Of a DNA stretch of 42,796 bases, positions 1 through 9,683 are shown one piece after another (position 1 is the stretch's first letter; each line of letters opens with the position of its first letter). Below the pieces are notes generated by a model. That model was not told where the DNA came from and did not search any database. It saw only the letters and a program-made list of their open reading frames with translations. Position numbers and translations under genes: made by a program. This DNA comes from Chloroflexota bacterium (GTDB lineage: Bacteria; Chloroflexota; Limnocylindria; Limnocylindrales; CSP1-4): the NCBI GenBank assembly GCA_021783095.1, contig JAJXUG010000032.1, positions 1 through 42,796 of the forward strand, given 5' to 3'.

Positions 1-399
1 TCGACCACCGGCTCCGTGACCATCGGCGGCCTCCCCGCGGGCGCCTCGTGCACCGTGTCGGAGACCGGCAAGGCCAGCCTGGCCACCGGCTACGCGTGGG
101 GCGACCCGACCGTCGGCTACGGGGGCACCGCTAGCAGAGCCACGATCGCGGCGAACGCGACGGCGAAGGTCGCCGTCGAGAACCCGGTCAAGGCCGGCCC
201 CAAGGGCACGGTCGCGGGCGAGACCGCCACGCCGCAGGTGACCCCTCCGGCGACGGACTCGCTCGTCCCGAGCGGCAGCTCCAACGACTCCAGCAACGGC
301 CTGCTGATCCTGTTGGCCGCGGTGGGCGCGATCGTGCTGATGCTCGCGCTTGTCCGCCCGGCCCCGGCGCCGGCGCGCCGGCGAAACCGCCGAGGCTGA
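1..399 (+). CDS. C-terminal part of a DUF5979-like surface protein (5' end outside window)
   Basis: The reading frame is open from the first base, so the gene begins upstream; 132 residues are visible. The first part reads TTGSVTIGGLPAGASCTVSE, the pattern of DUF5979-type beta-sandwich repeats found in large secreted proteins of high-GC Gram-positive-like bacteria. A Pro/Thr/Ser linker follows, then a hydrophobic helix (LLILLAAVGAIVLMLALV) and a short Arg-rich tail (RRRNRRG). That is a C-terminal membrane anchor with the bulk of the protein outside. No LPxTG sortase motif is visible. Two strong hairpins follow the stop. Ligand and function are unknown. Confidence 0.75.
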   Translation, partial: STTGSVTIGGLPAGASCTVSETGKASLATGYAWGDPTVGYGGTASRATIAANATAKVAVENPVKAGPKGTVAGETATPQVTPPATDSLVPSGSSNDSSNGLLILLAAVGAIVLMLALVRPAPAPARRRNRRG

Positions 400-410
400 C
401 CCCGAACCCA

Positions 411-442
411 GTCGGGCCGGTCGGTTTGAGGACCGGCCCGAC
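411..442 (+). terminator. perfect 12-bp hairpin after the surface-protein gene
   Basis: GTCGGGCCGGTC (411-422) and GACCGGCCCGAC (431-442) are perfect inverted repeats around an 8-nt loop, 12 nt after the stop at 399. There is no T-tract, as is common for hairpins in very GC-rich genomes. It is probably a terminator or mRNA 3'-end stabiliser. Confidence 0.7.
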
Positions 443-478
443 GAGGCCAGCCACCTTCAGGTAGGGTTCCCGAGACCC

Positions 479-510
479 GGACGGGGCGCACAAGCTGGTG
501 CGCCCCGTCC
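479..510 (+). terminator. second perfect 13-bp hairpin in tandem
   Basis: GGACGGGGCGCAC (479-491) and GTGCGCCCCGTCC (498-510) pair perfectly around a 6-nt loop. It lies 36 bp after the first hairpin and is unrelated in sequence. It is probably a back-up terminator for the surface-protein gene. Confidence 0.65.
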
Positions 511-1052
511 GTCATGTCTCGGACGTTCCGTCTGGGACGCCGCCAGGGCCATCCGCTGCCCGAGTCCGCGGCGCTGGTGGCCCCGGCGACCGCGATTGAC
601 TCCCCACCGGAAGCGACCAGAACCCATACTGCGCGCGACCGTGGACATCGCCTCGTCGGGGCACGTCCAAGGCGGCCACAACGAAACTCCGCTGCCGTCA
701 CCGGCGTTGCCGTCGACAACGGTGTCGTCGCCGTCTGCGTCGCTGAGCGCATCGCCGTCGCTGCCCAGCCACGTGCCCAACACCCCGTGTCGCCGTCCGA
801 GAGCGATTGCGCCCGCCGTCCGGCACGGTCCCCGGCGAGGCCAGGACGCAGGCGCCCACACCGCCGGCGGCGGATGGCGCCGCCTCAACCCGGTCGGCCT
901 CCGACCGTGCTTGGCAGCTGGTGCTGCTCGCAGCCGCGGGCACGGTCGCCAGGCTCGTGGCGCCCGCGCCCGCCCGGGCGCGTCCCGGCCGACGTCCTGC
1001 CGTCCGAGAGTCGTGAGACGTCCGAGCCGAGTCTGACTCCTACGCCCTACAC
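511..1052. other. no intact gene; probable decayed DNA
   Basis: This 540-bp stretch has long open frames on both strands because of its GC content, but their products are Arg/Pro-rich and change character within each frame. At about 680-787 the second plus frame gives a Ser/Pro-rich linker-like peptide. At about 819-1016 the third plus frame resembles a membrane-anchor tail (see the separate entry). The two pieces are in different frames. I see no RNA gene and no convincing promoter. Confidence 0.5.
819..1016 (+). pseudogene. possible remnant of a surface-protein C-terminus
   Basis: This frame reads GTVPGEARTQ, then TPPAADG, a hydrophobic run (WQLVLLAAAGTVARLV) and PAPARARPGRR. It follows, in the same order, the last 70 residues of the gene ending at 399: GTVAGE, TPPATD, LLILLAAVGAIV, PAPAPARRRNRR. 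Nucleotide similarity is clearest at the GGCACGGTC...GGCGAG segment. An in-frame stop at 744 and no credible start suggest a decayed duplicate or a frameshifted gene. The match is short and partly low-complexity, so chance resemblance remains possible. Confidence 0.3.
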
Positions 1053-1796
1053 CTAGACGTCGAGCCCATCCCCCGGCCAAACGAAGCTGACCGGCCCTTC
1101 CCAGCGTGCGCGGACCGACGCGAGCGTGGCGTCGAGGTCACGTCCGGCGAGCACGTGGGTCAGGAGGACCCGCCCAGGGTTCGCCAGCGCCGCAAGCCCG
1201 CCCACCGCCGGCCCGTCGAGGTGGAGCACGCCCGCGGGCACCGGTCCCGGGCCGAAGGCCACCTCGGTCAGCAGCGTGTCGCCGGGCCGGATGAGGGGCG
1301 CCAGGTCGACGGCGCGGCCGCAATCGCCGCTGTACACGATCCCCGGCCCGTCGGCCGCCGCCACGCGGACGGCGTAGCTCTCCTTCGTGTGCGTCACCAG
1401 CCGCCCCTCGAGCGTCAGCGATCCGATCCGGCGTGGCTCGGTCCCCAGGACCTCGAGGTCCAGCGCGGCATCGCTGAAGCCCGTCTCCCCGTGGAGGGCG
1501 TCAAGACGCGCCCCCAGGTCGCGCGGGCCGATGACGCGGGCCCGTCGCGGCGGCTCGAACTCATAGCGCAGGTAATGGCGAAGCGGGACGAGGTCGATGA
1601 AGTGGTCCGGATGGAGGTGGGTGACCACCACGGCGTCGAGGTCCGTCGGATGGACGTGCGCGAAGATGCGCGGGAAGGCGCCCTGGCCCAGGTCCAGGAG
1701 CACGTGCGTCCCCTCGTGGGTCACGAGGTAGGCCGCTCCGGCCGCGTCGAGGCGGTCGGTGTAGGCGGGGCCCGCGCCCAGGACGTTCAGGCGCAC
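1053..1796 (-). CDS. MBL-fold metal-dependent hydrolase (RNase Z-like)
   Basis: The 247-residue protein has the metallo-beta-lactamase fold signature THLHPDH (His60, His62, Asp64, His65). Further likely metal ligands are His136, Asp158 in SGDC and His214 in LLTHV. The beta-strand-rich N-terminus (MRLNVLGAG) and overall length fit the RNase Z/ElaC-like or cyclic-phosphodiesterase-like branch of the superfamily, with two zinc ions per site. There is no signal peptide, so it is cytoplasmic. The exact substrate (tRNA 3' end, cyclic nucleotide or small ester) cannot be read from the sequence. It starts with GTG and stands alone between the decayed region and the sigma-factor pair. Confidence 0.85.
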   Translation of the reverse strand: MRLNVLGAGPAYTDRLDAAGAAYLVTHEGTHVLLDLGQGAFPRIFAHVHPTDLDAVVVTHLHPDHFIDLVPLRHYLRYEFEPPRRARVIGPRDLGARLDALHGETGFSDAALDLEVLGTEPRRIGSLTLEGRLVTHTKESYAVRVAAADGPGIVYSGDCGRAVDLAPLIRPGDTLLTEVAFGPGPVPAGVLHLDGPAVGGLAALANPGRVLLTHVLAGRDLDATLASVRARWEGPVSFVWPGDGLDV

Positions 1797-1919
1797 GCGG
1801 GGGTCTCGATCATCGCCGGATCGTAGCGCGGCGGGGACCGGCGGCGGGCAAGCCGGGGGCTCGATCGGAGGGCGCGGTCCATCGGCGGGCGACGCGGTGC
1901 TCCGCCTCAGCGGATCGGG

Positions 1920-2882
1920 TCAGGGGACGGAGGGCGAGGCGGACGGTGACGCAGAGAATGGCGCCGAGGGGTTGACGGCGTTGCTCATCGCGGGGACGGG
2001 CTTGGCCGTGTGGTCCGGTTTCGGCGTGGGGACGGGCTTGGCCGTGTGGTCCGGTTTCGGCGTGGGGACGGGCTGTGCGGGAGGGGCCGGTGTCGCCACC
2101 GGGTGGCCGCTCCCGACGCCGTTGCCACCGGGGTCGCTGTTGCCGTTGCCGCCGCCATTGCCGTTGCCGCCATCCTGGCTGCCGTTGCCGCCACCGCCGT
2201 TGCCGACGCCCGGCGCCTGGCTCGAGCTCAGCCGCTGGATCGCCTTGTCGCTGGAGAAGAGGGCCTGGTCGAGGCCGGGCAGGGCGTTGGCGTTCGCCTG
2301 CCCGATGAGCGAGAGGAGTACCGTGCGATGCTGCTGCATGGCGGCGAGGACCTGCGGGGCGTCCGGGCCGGTCGCCTGCGCCAGGGAGGTCGCGTCCTCG
2401 ACATAGGCGTGGAGCGCCGCCGCGAGCGCGCCCGGGTCGTTGCGCGCCTCGGCGTCGTACGCCTCCGCGAGCCGCACCTGGGCATTGGCGATCTGCGCCT
2501 GCAGCCGGGCTGCGGGGTCGGCCGGGAGGGTGGCGTCCTCGAGGGCGATCCGCGCCTCGTAGAGCGGCCCGCCGGCTCGCGACGCCGCGAACACCGAGGA
2601 GCCGAGCAGCAGCCCGGCGAAGACCGCCGCGGACGCCGCCAACGAGACGCGGCGCAGGCTCCAGCTGGAGAAGGGGAGGTGCCGCCGCCTGGGCGTTGGG
2701 TCGGCCTCGATCCTCGAGCGCCAGGCGGCTTCCATCGCAGCCGTGCGAGCGCGGCGGATCTGCGCGGGGCTGGGCTCCAGTCGAACCCGTGCGTACCGCG
2801 CCATCGTCCGCTCGAGCCCTTCGCCCGCCTGCGGGTCGATCGCCTCCATCGTCTCCCAGTCTCTCGGCTCATGCCCGCTCAT
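1920..2882 (-). CDS. membrane-anchored DUF5667-like protein, probable sigma-factor partner
   Basis: The 320-residue protein has a charged cytoplasmic N-terminus (1-70), one transmembrane helix (about 79-100) and an external helical region (about 105-210) rich in Ala/Gln/Glu. This is the layout of DUF5667-type proteins encoded beside ECF sigma factors. The external C-terminus is low-complexity: an Asn/Gly stretch, then tandem PTPKPDHTAKPV repeats. Its ATG overlaps the stop of the sigma gene by 4 nt (ATGA), so the two are translationally coupled. It probably senses an envelope signal and controls the sigma factor. No zinc-binding HxxxCxxC anti-sigma motif is seen in the N-terminus, so the anti-sigma role rests on context. 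Confidence 0.7.
   Translation of the reverse strand: MSGHEPRDWETMEAIDPQAGEGLERTMARYARVRLEPSPAQIRRARTAAMEAAWRSRIEADPTPRRRHLPFSSWSLRRVSLAASAAVFAGLLLGSSVFAASRAGGPLYEARIALEDATLPADPAARLQAQIANAQVRLAEAYDAEARNDPGALAAALHAYVEDATSLAQATGPDAPQVLAAMQQHRTVLLSLIGQANANALPGLDQALFSSDKAIQRLSSSQAPGVGNGGGGNGSQDGGNGNGGGNGNSDPGGNGVGSGHPVATPAPPAQPVPTPKPDHTAKPVPTPKPDHTAKPVPAMSNAVNPSAPFSASPSASPSVP
1992..2076 (-). repeat. 36-bp in-frame tandem repeat
   Basis: Two complete copies of a 36-bp unit (period fixed by the GGGGACGGGCT landmarks at 1992, 2028 and 2064) are identical by eye; a third copy is partial. On the minus strand they encode PTPKPDHTAKPV repeated in the extracellular tail of the DUF5667-like protein. Perfect identity suggests recent expansion by slippage. 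Confidence 0.85.
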
Positions 2883-3460
2883 CGCGTCGTTCCTGACGCC
2901 TCGGGCAGGTCGTCTGCCGCAATGCCGAGATCGCGCCTCAGCGCCGCGATGGCCCGGAACTGGAGGCCCCGGACGGTGCCCTCCTGCCGGCCCATGGCCT
3001 CGGCCGCCTCCTTCGCGGACAGTCCCGCGAAGAACCGCAGCTCGATGGCCTCGCGCTGCTCCGGCGTCAACCGCCGCAGCGCGTGCGCCACGCTGTCCAT
3101 CTCCTGGCGGAGGACCGCCAGGTCGTCAGGGCCCGCGTCGTCGCTTGAGTGCTCCACCACGATGTCGAGCGTGGCGTGCTCGCGTCGCGTCCTGACATGG
3201 TCGATCACCACATTCCTGGCCAGCCGGAAGAGCCAGCCCCCGAAGGGGACACCTCGCGCCTCATAGCGCGGGAGCGCCTCCAGGGCCTTGACGAAGACGA
3301 GCTGCGCAAGGTCCTCCGCATCGCTCGGGCGGCCGATGCGGGCGGCAACGAACCGGTAGACCGGAACGTAGTAGCGGTCGAACAGGGCCCCGAACGCGTC
3401 GGGGTCGCCTTTCTGGGCCGCTGCCACGAGCCGATCGATCGCCTCGTCGTCGATGCTCAT
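2879..3460 (-). CDS. ECF-type RNA polymerase sigma factor
   Basis: The 193-residue protein has the two-domain layout of group 4 sigma factors. Sigma-2 spans about residues 20-95 (DAFGALFDRYY, DAEDLAQLVFVKAL, and the region 2.3/2.4-like WLFRLARNVVIDHVR). Sigma-4 spans about 125-185 (LTPEQREAIELRFFAGLSAK, then EAMGRQEGTVRGLQFRAIAAL as the -35 recognition helix-turn-helix). It binds core polymerase and directs it to a small regulon. The 4-nt ATGA overlap with the downstream membrane protein indicates a sigma/regulator pair, and such pairs usually autoregulate. ATG start. Confidence 0.92.
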   Translation of the reverse strand: MSIDDEAIDRLVAAAQKGDPDAFGALFDRYYVPVYRFVAARIGRPSDAEDLAQLVFVKALEALPRYEARGVPFGGWLFRLARNVVIDHVRTRREHATLDIVVEHSSDDAGPDDLAVLRQEMDSVAHALRRLTPEQREAIELRFFAGLSAKEAAEAMGRQEGTVRGLQFRAIAALRRDLGIAADDLPEASGTTR

Positions 3461-3530
3461 AACGATGCGCCGTCTCCGGTGTTAGGCCTCCGGTGCGCCG
3501 CGTCGACGCACCGGAGGCGCATGGTGCGAC

Positions 3531-4301
3531 CTACGGGCCCTTCACCACGTTGGAGGGGCTGTTGACGTCGGAGATGTCGACCGACATCGAGAAGGTCGAG
3601 TTGTCGGTGCCGGTGCCATGCAGCGCGTAGCTCACCGCGTAGCCGCCTTCCTTGGCGATCCACACGTCCCAGCTCCACTTGGCGTCGGCGAGTCCAAGCA
3701 TCGCCAGGGAGGACGCGGCCTCGCCCAGGACGGTCTGGTCCGCCTGGTAGTGCGCCGTGGCGATGCCGTTCTTCTGCTCGTCGCCGACCGACTTCATCTG
3801 CGCGATGTAAGACCCCATCCCGCCGAGGAGCGTCGCGGGGCTCAGCGAGTCGGCCAGCGAGCTCTCGCCGCCGTCGGTGGACTCGGTGAGCCCGCTGCCG
3901 AGGTCGACGTACTGCTTGCCGCCGACCTCCACCAGGCGCATCCCCATCATCGTGATGTCCGAGGCCTTCTCGGGCTTGAGGACGACGATGCCCTCCATGG
4001 TGATGTCGCCCATGGCGCCGAGGCCACTCGTGGTGCCCTTGGAGGCGAGCACAAGCTTGATCTTGTAGGAGCTGAGGTCGGACAGGGCCGAGATGGCATT
4101 GCCAGCACCGCCGGTGTCCTGCGAGGCCGCGGCCTGGGACGCCGGCGCCTGCGAAGCGGCTGCCGGCTGCGATACGGGCGCCTGCGAGGCGCCGGTCGCT
4201 CCGGTGGACGCCGAAGAGGCTGATCCGCCGCCGCAGGCGACGACGATGATGGCGAGCGCGCCCGTGAGCGCCAGTCGCCGCGTGTTGCTGCTGCCGATCA
4301 C
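3531..4301 (-). CDS. LppX/LprG-like lipoprotein
   Basis: This exported lipoprotein of about 256 residues has a short Arg-containing n-region, a hydrophobic stretch and the lipobox VVAC followed by GGG. A Ser/Ala/Gln linker leads to a beta-rich domain starting near SDLSSYKIKL with features like TMEGIVVLKP and GKQYVDLGSG. This resembles the LppX/LprAFG lipid-binding half-barrel family, which carries hydrophobic molecules at the cell surface. I chose the GTG at 4301 because GGGAGG (4314-4309) lies 7 nt upstream; the GTG at 4307 would leave only 1 nt. It is separate from the sigma pair (70-bp gap) but could be one of its targets. Confidence 0.75.
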   Translation of the reverse strand: MIGSSNTRRLALTGALAIIVVACGGGSASSASTGATGASQAPVSQPAAASQAPASQAAASQDTGGAGNAISALSDLSSYKIKLVLASKGTTSGLGAMGDITMEGIVVLKPEKASDITMMGMRLVEVGGKQYVDLGSGLTESTDGGESSLADSLSPATLLGGMGSYIAQMKSVGDEQKNGIATAHYQADQTVLGEAASSLAMLGLADAKWSWDVWIAKEGGYAVSYALHGTGTDNSTFSMSVDISDVNSPSNVVKGP

Positions 4302-4367
4302 CGGCACACCTCCCTCGGTGAGCGGCGTGGCGTCACAGGCGACGAGTCCCCCGGACGAACACGGTCG

Positions 4368-5361
4368 CTACACCTCTTCCGCTGGCCCCGGCGGCATCGG
4401 CACCCAGACGCGGGCGCCGCCACGCCGGAACGCAAGCGCCTCCACTCCAGCGCTCGCAGCAAGACGATACGCGCTGGCGAGCGCGTATGCGAACCACCCC
4501 AAACGGTGGGTGTCCGAGCCGATGGTCACGGCACGCCCCCCCATCTCGAGGTAGCGCCCGACGATGGGCGCCGGCGGATAGGTCTCGCGCGGCAGCTGCC
4601 GGAGCCCCGACGCGTTCACCTCGAGCGCCGTGCCCGATTCGACGAGCGCGGCGAGCGCGGGCTCGTACAGCTCGGGCTGGGCGGCGAACTGCTCGGGCAT
4701 CACGTGGGGGACGAGGTAGCGCTTCACCACGTCGATGTGGCCCAGCGAATCGAACAGGCCCGATTGCGCCGCGCCCAGGACCTCGTCGAAGTAGGGCGCC
4801 GTGGCCTCCGCGAGCGTCTTGCCCGCGACGAACGCCGCCACGTTGGCCGGCTCGTAGACCGATCCGGGGGCGCTGTGCACGCTGCCGATCGTGAAGTCGT
4901 GCGGGTGTCGCCGCAGCCAGTCGCGGATGTCGTCCTCGTACCGCCGCTCGTAGGTCAGCTCCACGCCGAACCGCACGGCCAGCCCGCGATCGGCCCAGCG
5001 CTCAGCGGCCCCGCGCACGTCGCGCTCGCGGTCCTCGAAGCTCGAGAAGGCGTAGGCGGGTGCGAGGGGGTCGAAGTCCACGTGGTCCGTGATCGCGAGC
5101 TCGGCGATCCCCCGCTCCACCGCGAGGGCGCAGTACGCGTCAAGCAGGGCGTCGGGCTCAGCGTCGGGCGAGTACACCGTGTGCATGTGCGTGTCGAGCG
5201 GGAGGTTGCGCGAGTCGCCCAGCCCGGCGGCCAGGCCGGCCTGGTAGATCTCGAACTCGACCTCCCGTCGGGAGTGCCGCGACTGCATCGGCGTCTGACG
5301 CGTGGCGAGGTCCCTGCCGGGCGTTCGGCCACGCCCGGCGGACGGGTTCGCCTCGGCTGCC

Positions 5362-5369
<8 letters not shown>
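4368..5369 (-). CDS. PHP-domain phosphatase, histidinol-phosphatase type
   Basis: The 333-residue protein is built on a PHP metal site: DTHMHT (His61, His63), ITDHVDF (His96), GVELTYE (Glu137), GSVHS (His165), GHIDVV (His211) and GSDTHR (Asp286, His288). This is the full ligand set of the HisJ/HisK-type histidinol-phosphatase family, which removes phosphate from L-histidinol phosphate in histidine synthesis. No other his gene is nearby, so another phosphate ester is possible. The ATG overlaps the kbl stop by 8 nt. An alternative ATG at residue 28 (5288) would remove a low-complexity leader; the catalytic domain begins near residue 57. Confidence 0.82.
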
Positions 5370-6588
<1,219 letters not shown>

Positions 6589-6606
6589 GGTTGGCCTCCT
6601 TGCGGC

Positions 6607-7635
6607 TCACGCCGTCCAGTCGAGGATGACCTTGCCGGAGTCGCCCGAGCGGGCGGTCGCGAACGCCGCCTCGTGGTCGCGGAACCCGAACCGGTGGGTG
6701 ATCGCGGGCTTGATGTCCAGGCCGGACTGGAGCATCACGGTCATCTTGTACCAGGTCTCGTACATCTCCCGGCCGTAGATGCCCCGGACCGTGAGCAGCT
6801 TGAACACGATCTCGTTCACGTCGAGGCTGATGTCCTGGGTGGGGATCCCCAGGATCGCGATGGAGCCGCCGTGGGCCATGTTGTCCATCGCGGCGCGGAT
6901 GGCGGCGGGCGCGCCCGACATCTCGAGCGCCACGTCGAAGCCCTCGACCATGCCCAGCTCGCGCTGGACGTCGGCGAGGTCGCGCTCCCGCGGGTCCACG
7001 GCGAGCGTGGCGCCCATGCGCACCGCGAGCTCCCGGCGGACCGGGTTGGGCTCCGACACCACCACGAAGCGGGCACCGGCGTGGCGGACGACGGCCGTGG
7101 CCATCAGCCCGATCGGCCCGGCGCCGGTGATCAGGACGTCCTCGCCCAGGACGGGGAAGGCGAGCGCGGTGTGGACCGCGTTGCCGAACGGGTCGAAGAC
7201 CGCGGCCACGTCCTCGTCGACGCCCGGCCAGTGGTGCCAGATGTTGGTCATCGGGAGCGAGACGTACTGGGCGAAGCAGCCGTCGCGCCCCACGCCCAGG
7301 CCCACGGTGTAGGCGCACAGGTGACGGCGACCGGCCATGCAGTGGCGGCAGCGCCCGCACGTGACGTGGCCCTCGCCCGACACGATGTCCCCGGGCGCGA
7401 AGTCGTTGACGTTCGAGCCCACCTCGACGATCTCGCCCACGAACTCATGCCCCGCGACGAGCGGCGGCTTGATCGTCCTCTGCGCCCAGGGGTCCCACGA
7501 CTCGATGTGGAGGTCCGTGCCGCAGATGCCGGTCTTGTGGACGCGGATCAGGACGTCGTTGATGCCGATGACGGGGTCGGGGACCTCGGTCAGCGTGAGC
7601 CCGGGGCCGGGCGCCGTCTTGACGAGGGCGAGCAT
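6607..7635 (-). CDS. tdh: L-threonine 3-dehydrogenase
   Basis: This 342-residue zinc-dependent medium-chain dehydrogenase oxidises L-threonine to 2-amino-3-oxobutanoate with NAD+. Catalytic zinc ligands are Cys38 (GICGTDLHI), His63 and Glu64 (AGHEFVGE). The structural zinc is held by Cys93, Cys96, Cys99 and Cys107. The nucleotide-binding loop is GAGPIG (171-176). SWDPWAQ and DPFGNAVHT match the TDH branch rather than general alcohol or sorbitol dehydrogenases. GGAGG lies 6 nt before the ATG. It forms a threonine-to-glycine pathway with kbl directly downstream. Confidence 0.95.
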   Translation of the reverse strand: MLALVKTAPGPGLTLTEVPDPVIGINDVLIRVHKTGICGTDLHIESWDPWAQRTIKPPLVAGHEFVGEIVEVGSNVNDFAPGDIVSGEGHVTCGRCRHCMAGRRHLCAYTVGLGVGRDGCFAQYVSLPMTNIWHHWPGVDEDVAAVFDPFGNAVHTALAFPVLGEDVLITGAGPIGLMATAVVRHAGARFVVVSEPNPVRRELAVRMGATLAVDPRERDLADVQRELGMVEGFDVALEMSGAPAAIRAAMDNMAHGGSIAILGIPTQDISLDVNEIVFKLLTVRGIYGREMYETWYKMTVMLQSGLDIKPAITHRFGFRDHEAAFATARSGDSGKVILDWTA

Positions 7636-7686
7636 GCGCGCCTCCAGTCGTGCAGGGGGCCGGCTCGCCGGCTCCCGTCGTGAGCC

Positions 7687-8646
7687 TCAGATTCCGTGTC
7701 GCGGGTCCTCCGCCCAGTCGACGATGGCGTTCTCGACGCTGCCGATGCCCTCGACCTCGCAGCGCACGCGGTCGCCGGGGCGCAGGAACACCGGCGGGTC
7801 TCGGAACACGCCCACCCCGGCCGGCGTGCCGGTGATGAGCAGGTCGCCCGGCTCGAGCGTGATCTCCTGGCTGACCAGGCTGATGAGCATCGGCACGTCG
7901 ACGAGCAGGTCGCGGGTGTTGCCGTCCTGCATCAGCGTCTCCTCGCCGTCGCGGATGATCCACGAGCGCAGTCGGAGGCCCTGGACGGGGTCCACCTCGT
8001 CGGGCGTGACCAGCACGGGGCCCACGGGCAGGAACGTGTCGCTGCCCTTGGCGCGCAGCCACTGCCCGTCGCCCTTCTGGCCCTCGGCGAGCGCCTGGGG
8101 GTTGCCCTGCCAGTCGCGGGCCGAGACGTCGTTGACCACCACGTACCCGGCCACGTGGCCCATCGCCTCGTCGGGCGGCACGCGTCGCGCCCGCCGACCG
8201 ATCACCACGCCAAGCTCCACCTCGAGGTCGAGTGAGTGGGTGCCCGGCGGCTGCACGATCGTTTCGCCGTCCGCGATGATCGAGTTCGCGAACTTGGCGA
8301 ACATCAGGGGGCGCTTCGGGACCTCGCGGCCGCCCTCGCGCGCGTGGTCCGCGTAGTTGAGCCCGATGCCCACGATCTTCTCGGGCAGCCAGACCGCCGG
8401 CAGCGGCCGCCGCGAGGCAGGGTCGCGTCGCGTCGCCTTCGCCTTCACCGCACGGCGGACCGTGCGCTCGAAGGGATCGCGCCACCCCGGGATGACCACC
8501 TGGTTGCCCGGGAAGAACACCGTCTGCGACCAGGGCGCGTCCCGGGGCTCGAACTTGGCCAGCTGGCCGCCGGTGATCAGCTCCCCGTCGACCAGGGCGC
8601 CGACCCGCGGCATCCCCAGTCGGTCAGCGTGCGCGTACAGCCGCAT
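7687..8646 (-). CDS. fumarylacetoacetate hydrolase family protein
   Basis: The 319-residue protein has a family N-terminal region (1-85) and a C-terminal FAH catalytic domain. Metal ligands are visible as Glu142 and Glu144 in LDLEVELGVVIG and Asp173 in VNDVSARD; GTPAGVG lies near residue 276. Relatives hydrolyse or decarboxylate 2-oxo or acylpyruvate-type C-C bonds, for example 2-hydroxyhepta-2,4-diene-1,7-dioate isomerase and acylpyruvases. The substrate here is not evident. Its AGGAGG overlaps the stop of the DUF3105 gene, and tdh follows 40 bp later, so it probably belongs to an operon for amino-acid or oxo-acid breakdown. Confidence 0.88.
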   Translation of the reverse strand: MRLYAHADRLGMPRVGALVDGELITGGQLAKFEPRDAPWSQTVFFPGNQVVIPGWRDPFERTVRRAVKAKATRRDPASRRPLPAVWLPEKIVGIGLNYADHAREGGREVPKRPLMFAKFANSIIADGETIVQPPGTHSLDLEVELGVVIGRRARRVPPDEAMGHVAGYVVVNDVSARDWQGNPQALAEGQKGDGQWLRAKGSDTFLPVGPVLVTPDEVDPVQGLRLRSWIIRDGEETLMQDGNTRDLLVDVPMLISLVSQEITLEPGDLLITGTPAGVGVFRDPPVFLRPGDRVRCEVEGIGSVENAIVDWAEDPRHGI

Positions 8647-8656
8647 TGGCGCCTCC

Positions 8657-9565
8657 TCAGCCGCCCGACGCGCCGGGCGCGGGCGATGACGATGCCGCCG
8701 GGGACGCGGACGGCGCAGAACACTGCGGCTCGGGCGGGGCGATCAGCTTGCCGTCGCTGGACAGGCGCTCGCCGTACCGCAGGAAGAACTGGTCGATGGT
8801 CTGGGTGTCCAGACTGTTGAGGTAGAGGGCGCGGTCCCAGACCAACGCCGCGTACTTGGTCGGCATCTGCTCGAAGTGGGCGATGACGGGGCCGACGGAT
8901 CCGGGCGGCAGGCCGCAGACCGGGCTCGTGGGGAACTGGTCGTAGAACGTCCGCAGGGCGGCGAGCGACGCGGTGTCGCAGGAGCCCTTGTCGCACGAGT
9001 AGAGCAGGACCAGGCCGCCGTGCTCGAGGTTGTGGACCCAGCCGTTGGGGACCGCCGGGTCGTTGGGGCCGTAGACCTTGGGCTGGATCGGGCCGAAGCC
9101 GACCTGGTTGATGTGCTGGCCGGAGGCCGGTGGGCAGGTCTGGTACTCCACCTTGTCGCCGGTCTGGACGTGCTGGTTGCCCTGGTCGGGCTGCACCTGG
9201 CCCAGCTCGCCCGGCGCCGGCGACTCGACGGTGTCGATCGTCTTGCACCCGTACGAGGCCGAGGCTCTCTGCGTGACGACCACCAGGCCCACCGCCATGA
9301 CGACGAACACGACGAACGAGACCAGGATCGGCTTGCGGATCTGGTCGATGAGCGTGGGCGTGGCCGGCTGGGGCGGGCGGTGGCGGGCGAACTCGCGGCG
9401 GCCGGCCCGTGTCGAGCCCGAGGGGCCGTGCGAGGCGGGCGCACCGGCACCTGCTGTCGGCCCCGCGGCGCCTTGGGGCTTGCCCGATGAGGCGGCGTGC
9501 CCCTTGCCTCGGTCCGGGCGTGCGGGCTGGCGGCCGGGTGCGGGCCGTCGATTGCGGTCGCTCAC
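8657..9565 (-). CDS. DUF3105 membrane-anchored protein
   Basis: The 302-residue protein has a basic, Pro/Ala-rich cytoplasmic N-terminus (1-75), one transmembrane helix (about 79-97) and an external DUF3105 domain. The hallmark HNLEHGGLVLLY (about 178-189) is followed by a Cys pair (Cys191 and the Cys in KGSCDT), which could form a disulfide or bind metal with the His residues. CPPASGQH is the other conserved family segment. The Ser/Ala/Pro tail is disordered. DUF3105 function is unknown. It is the first gene before FAH-tdh-kbl with a 10-bp gap, so it is probably cotranscribed. GTG start with GGAG 9 nt upstream. Confidence 0.82.
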   Translation of the reverse strand: MSDRNRRPAPGRQPARPDRGKGHAASSGKPQGAAGPTAGAGAPASHGPSGSTRAGRREFARHRPPQPATPTLIDQIRKPILVSFVVFVVMAVGLVVVTQRASASYGCKTIDTVESPAPGELGQVQPDQGNQHVQTGDKVEYQTCPPASGQHINQVGFGPIQPKVYGPNDPAVPNGWVHNLEHGGLVLLYSCDKGSCDTASLAALRTFYDQFPTSPVCGLPPGSVGPVIAHFEQMPTKYAALVWDRALYLNSLDTQTIDQFFLRYGERLSSDGKLIAPPEPQCSAPSASPAASSSPAPGASGG

Positions 9566-9683
9566 GCGTTGGTGCTCCGTGCGGGTGCGGGGCGCGGGGG
9601 ACGGGTCGCGCCACCGGATCGCGCCGGCCCGAGGCCGGTGCCGTCGTCCGAAGCGTAGCGCGGCCGGCGAGCGGGGGTGGCGA

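Noticed and set aside
350..1080. overlapping open frames of 180-228 codons after the surface-protein gene
   Set aside because: All are Arg/Pro-rich, lack ribosome-binding sites and overlap strong hairpins. Only the short anchor-like tail was kept, as a remnant.
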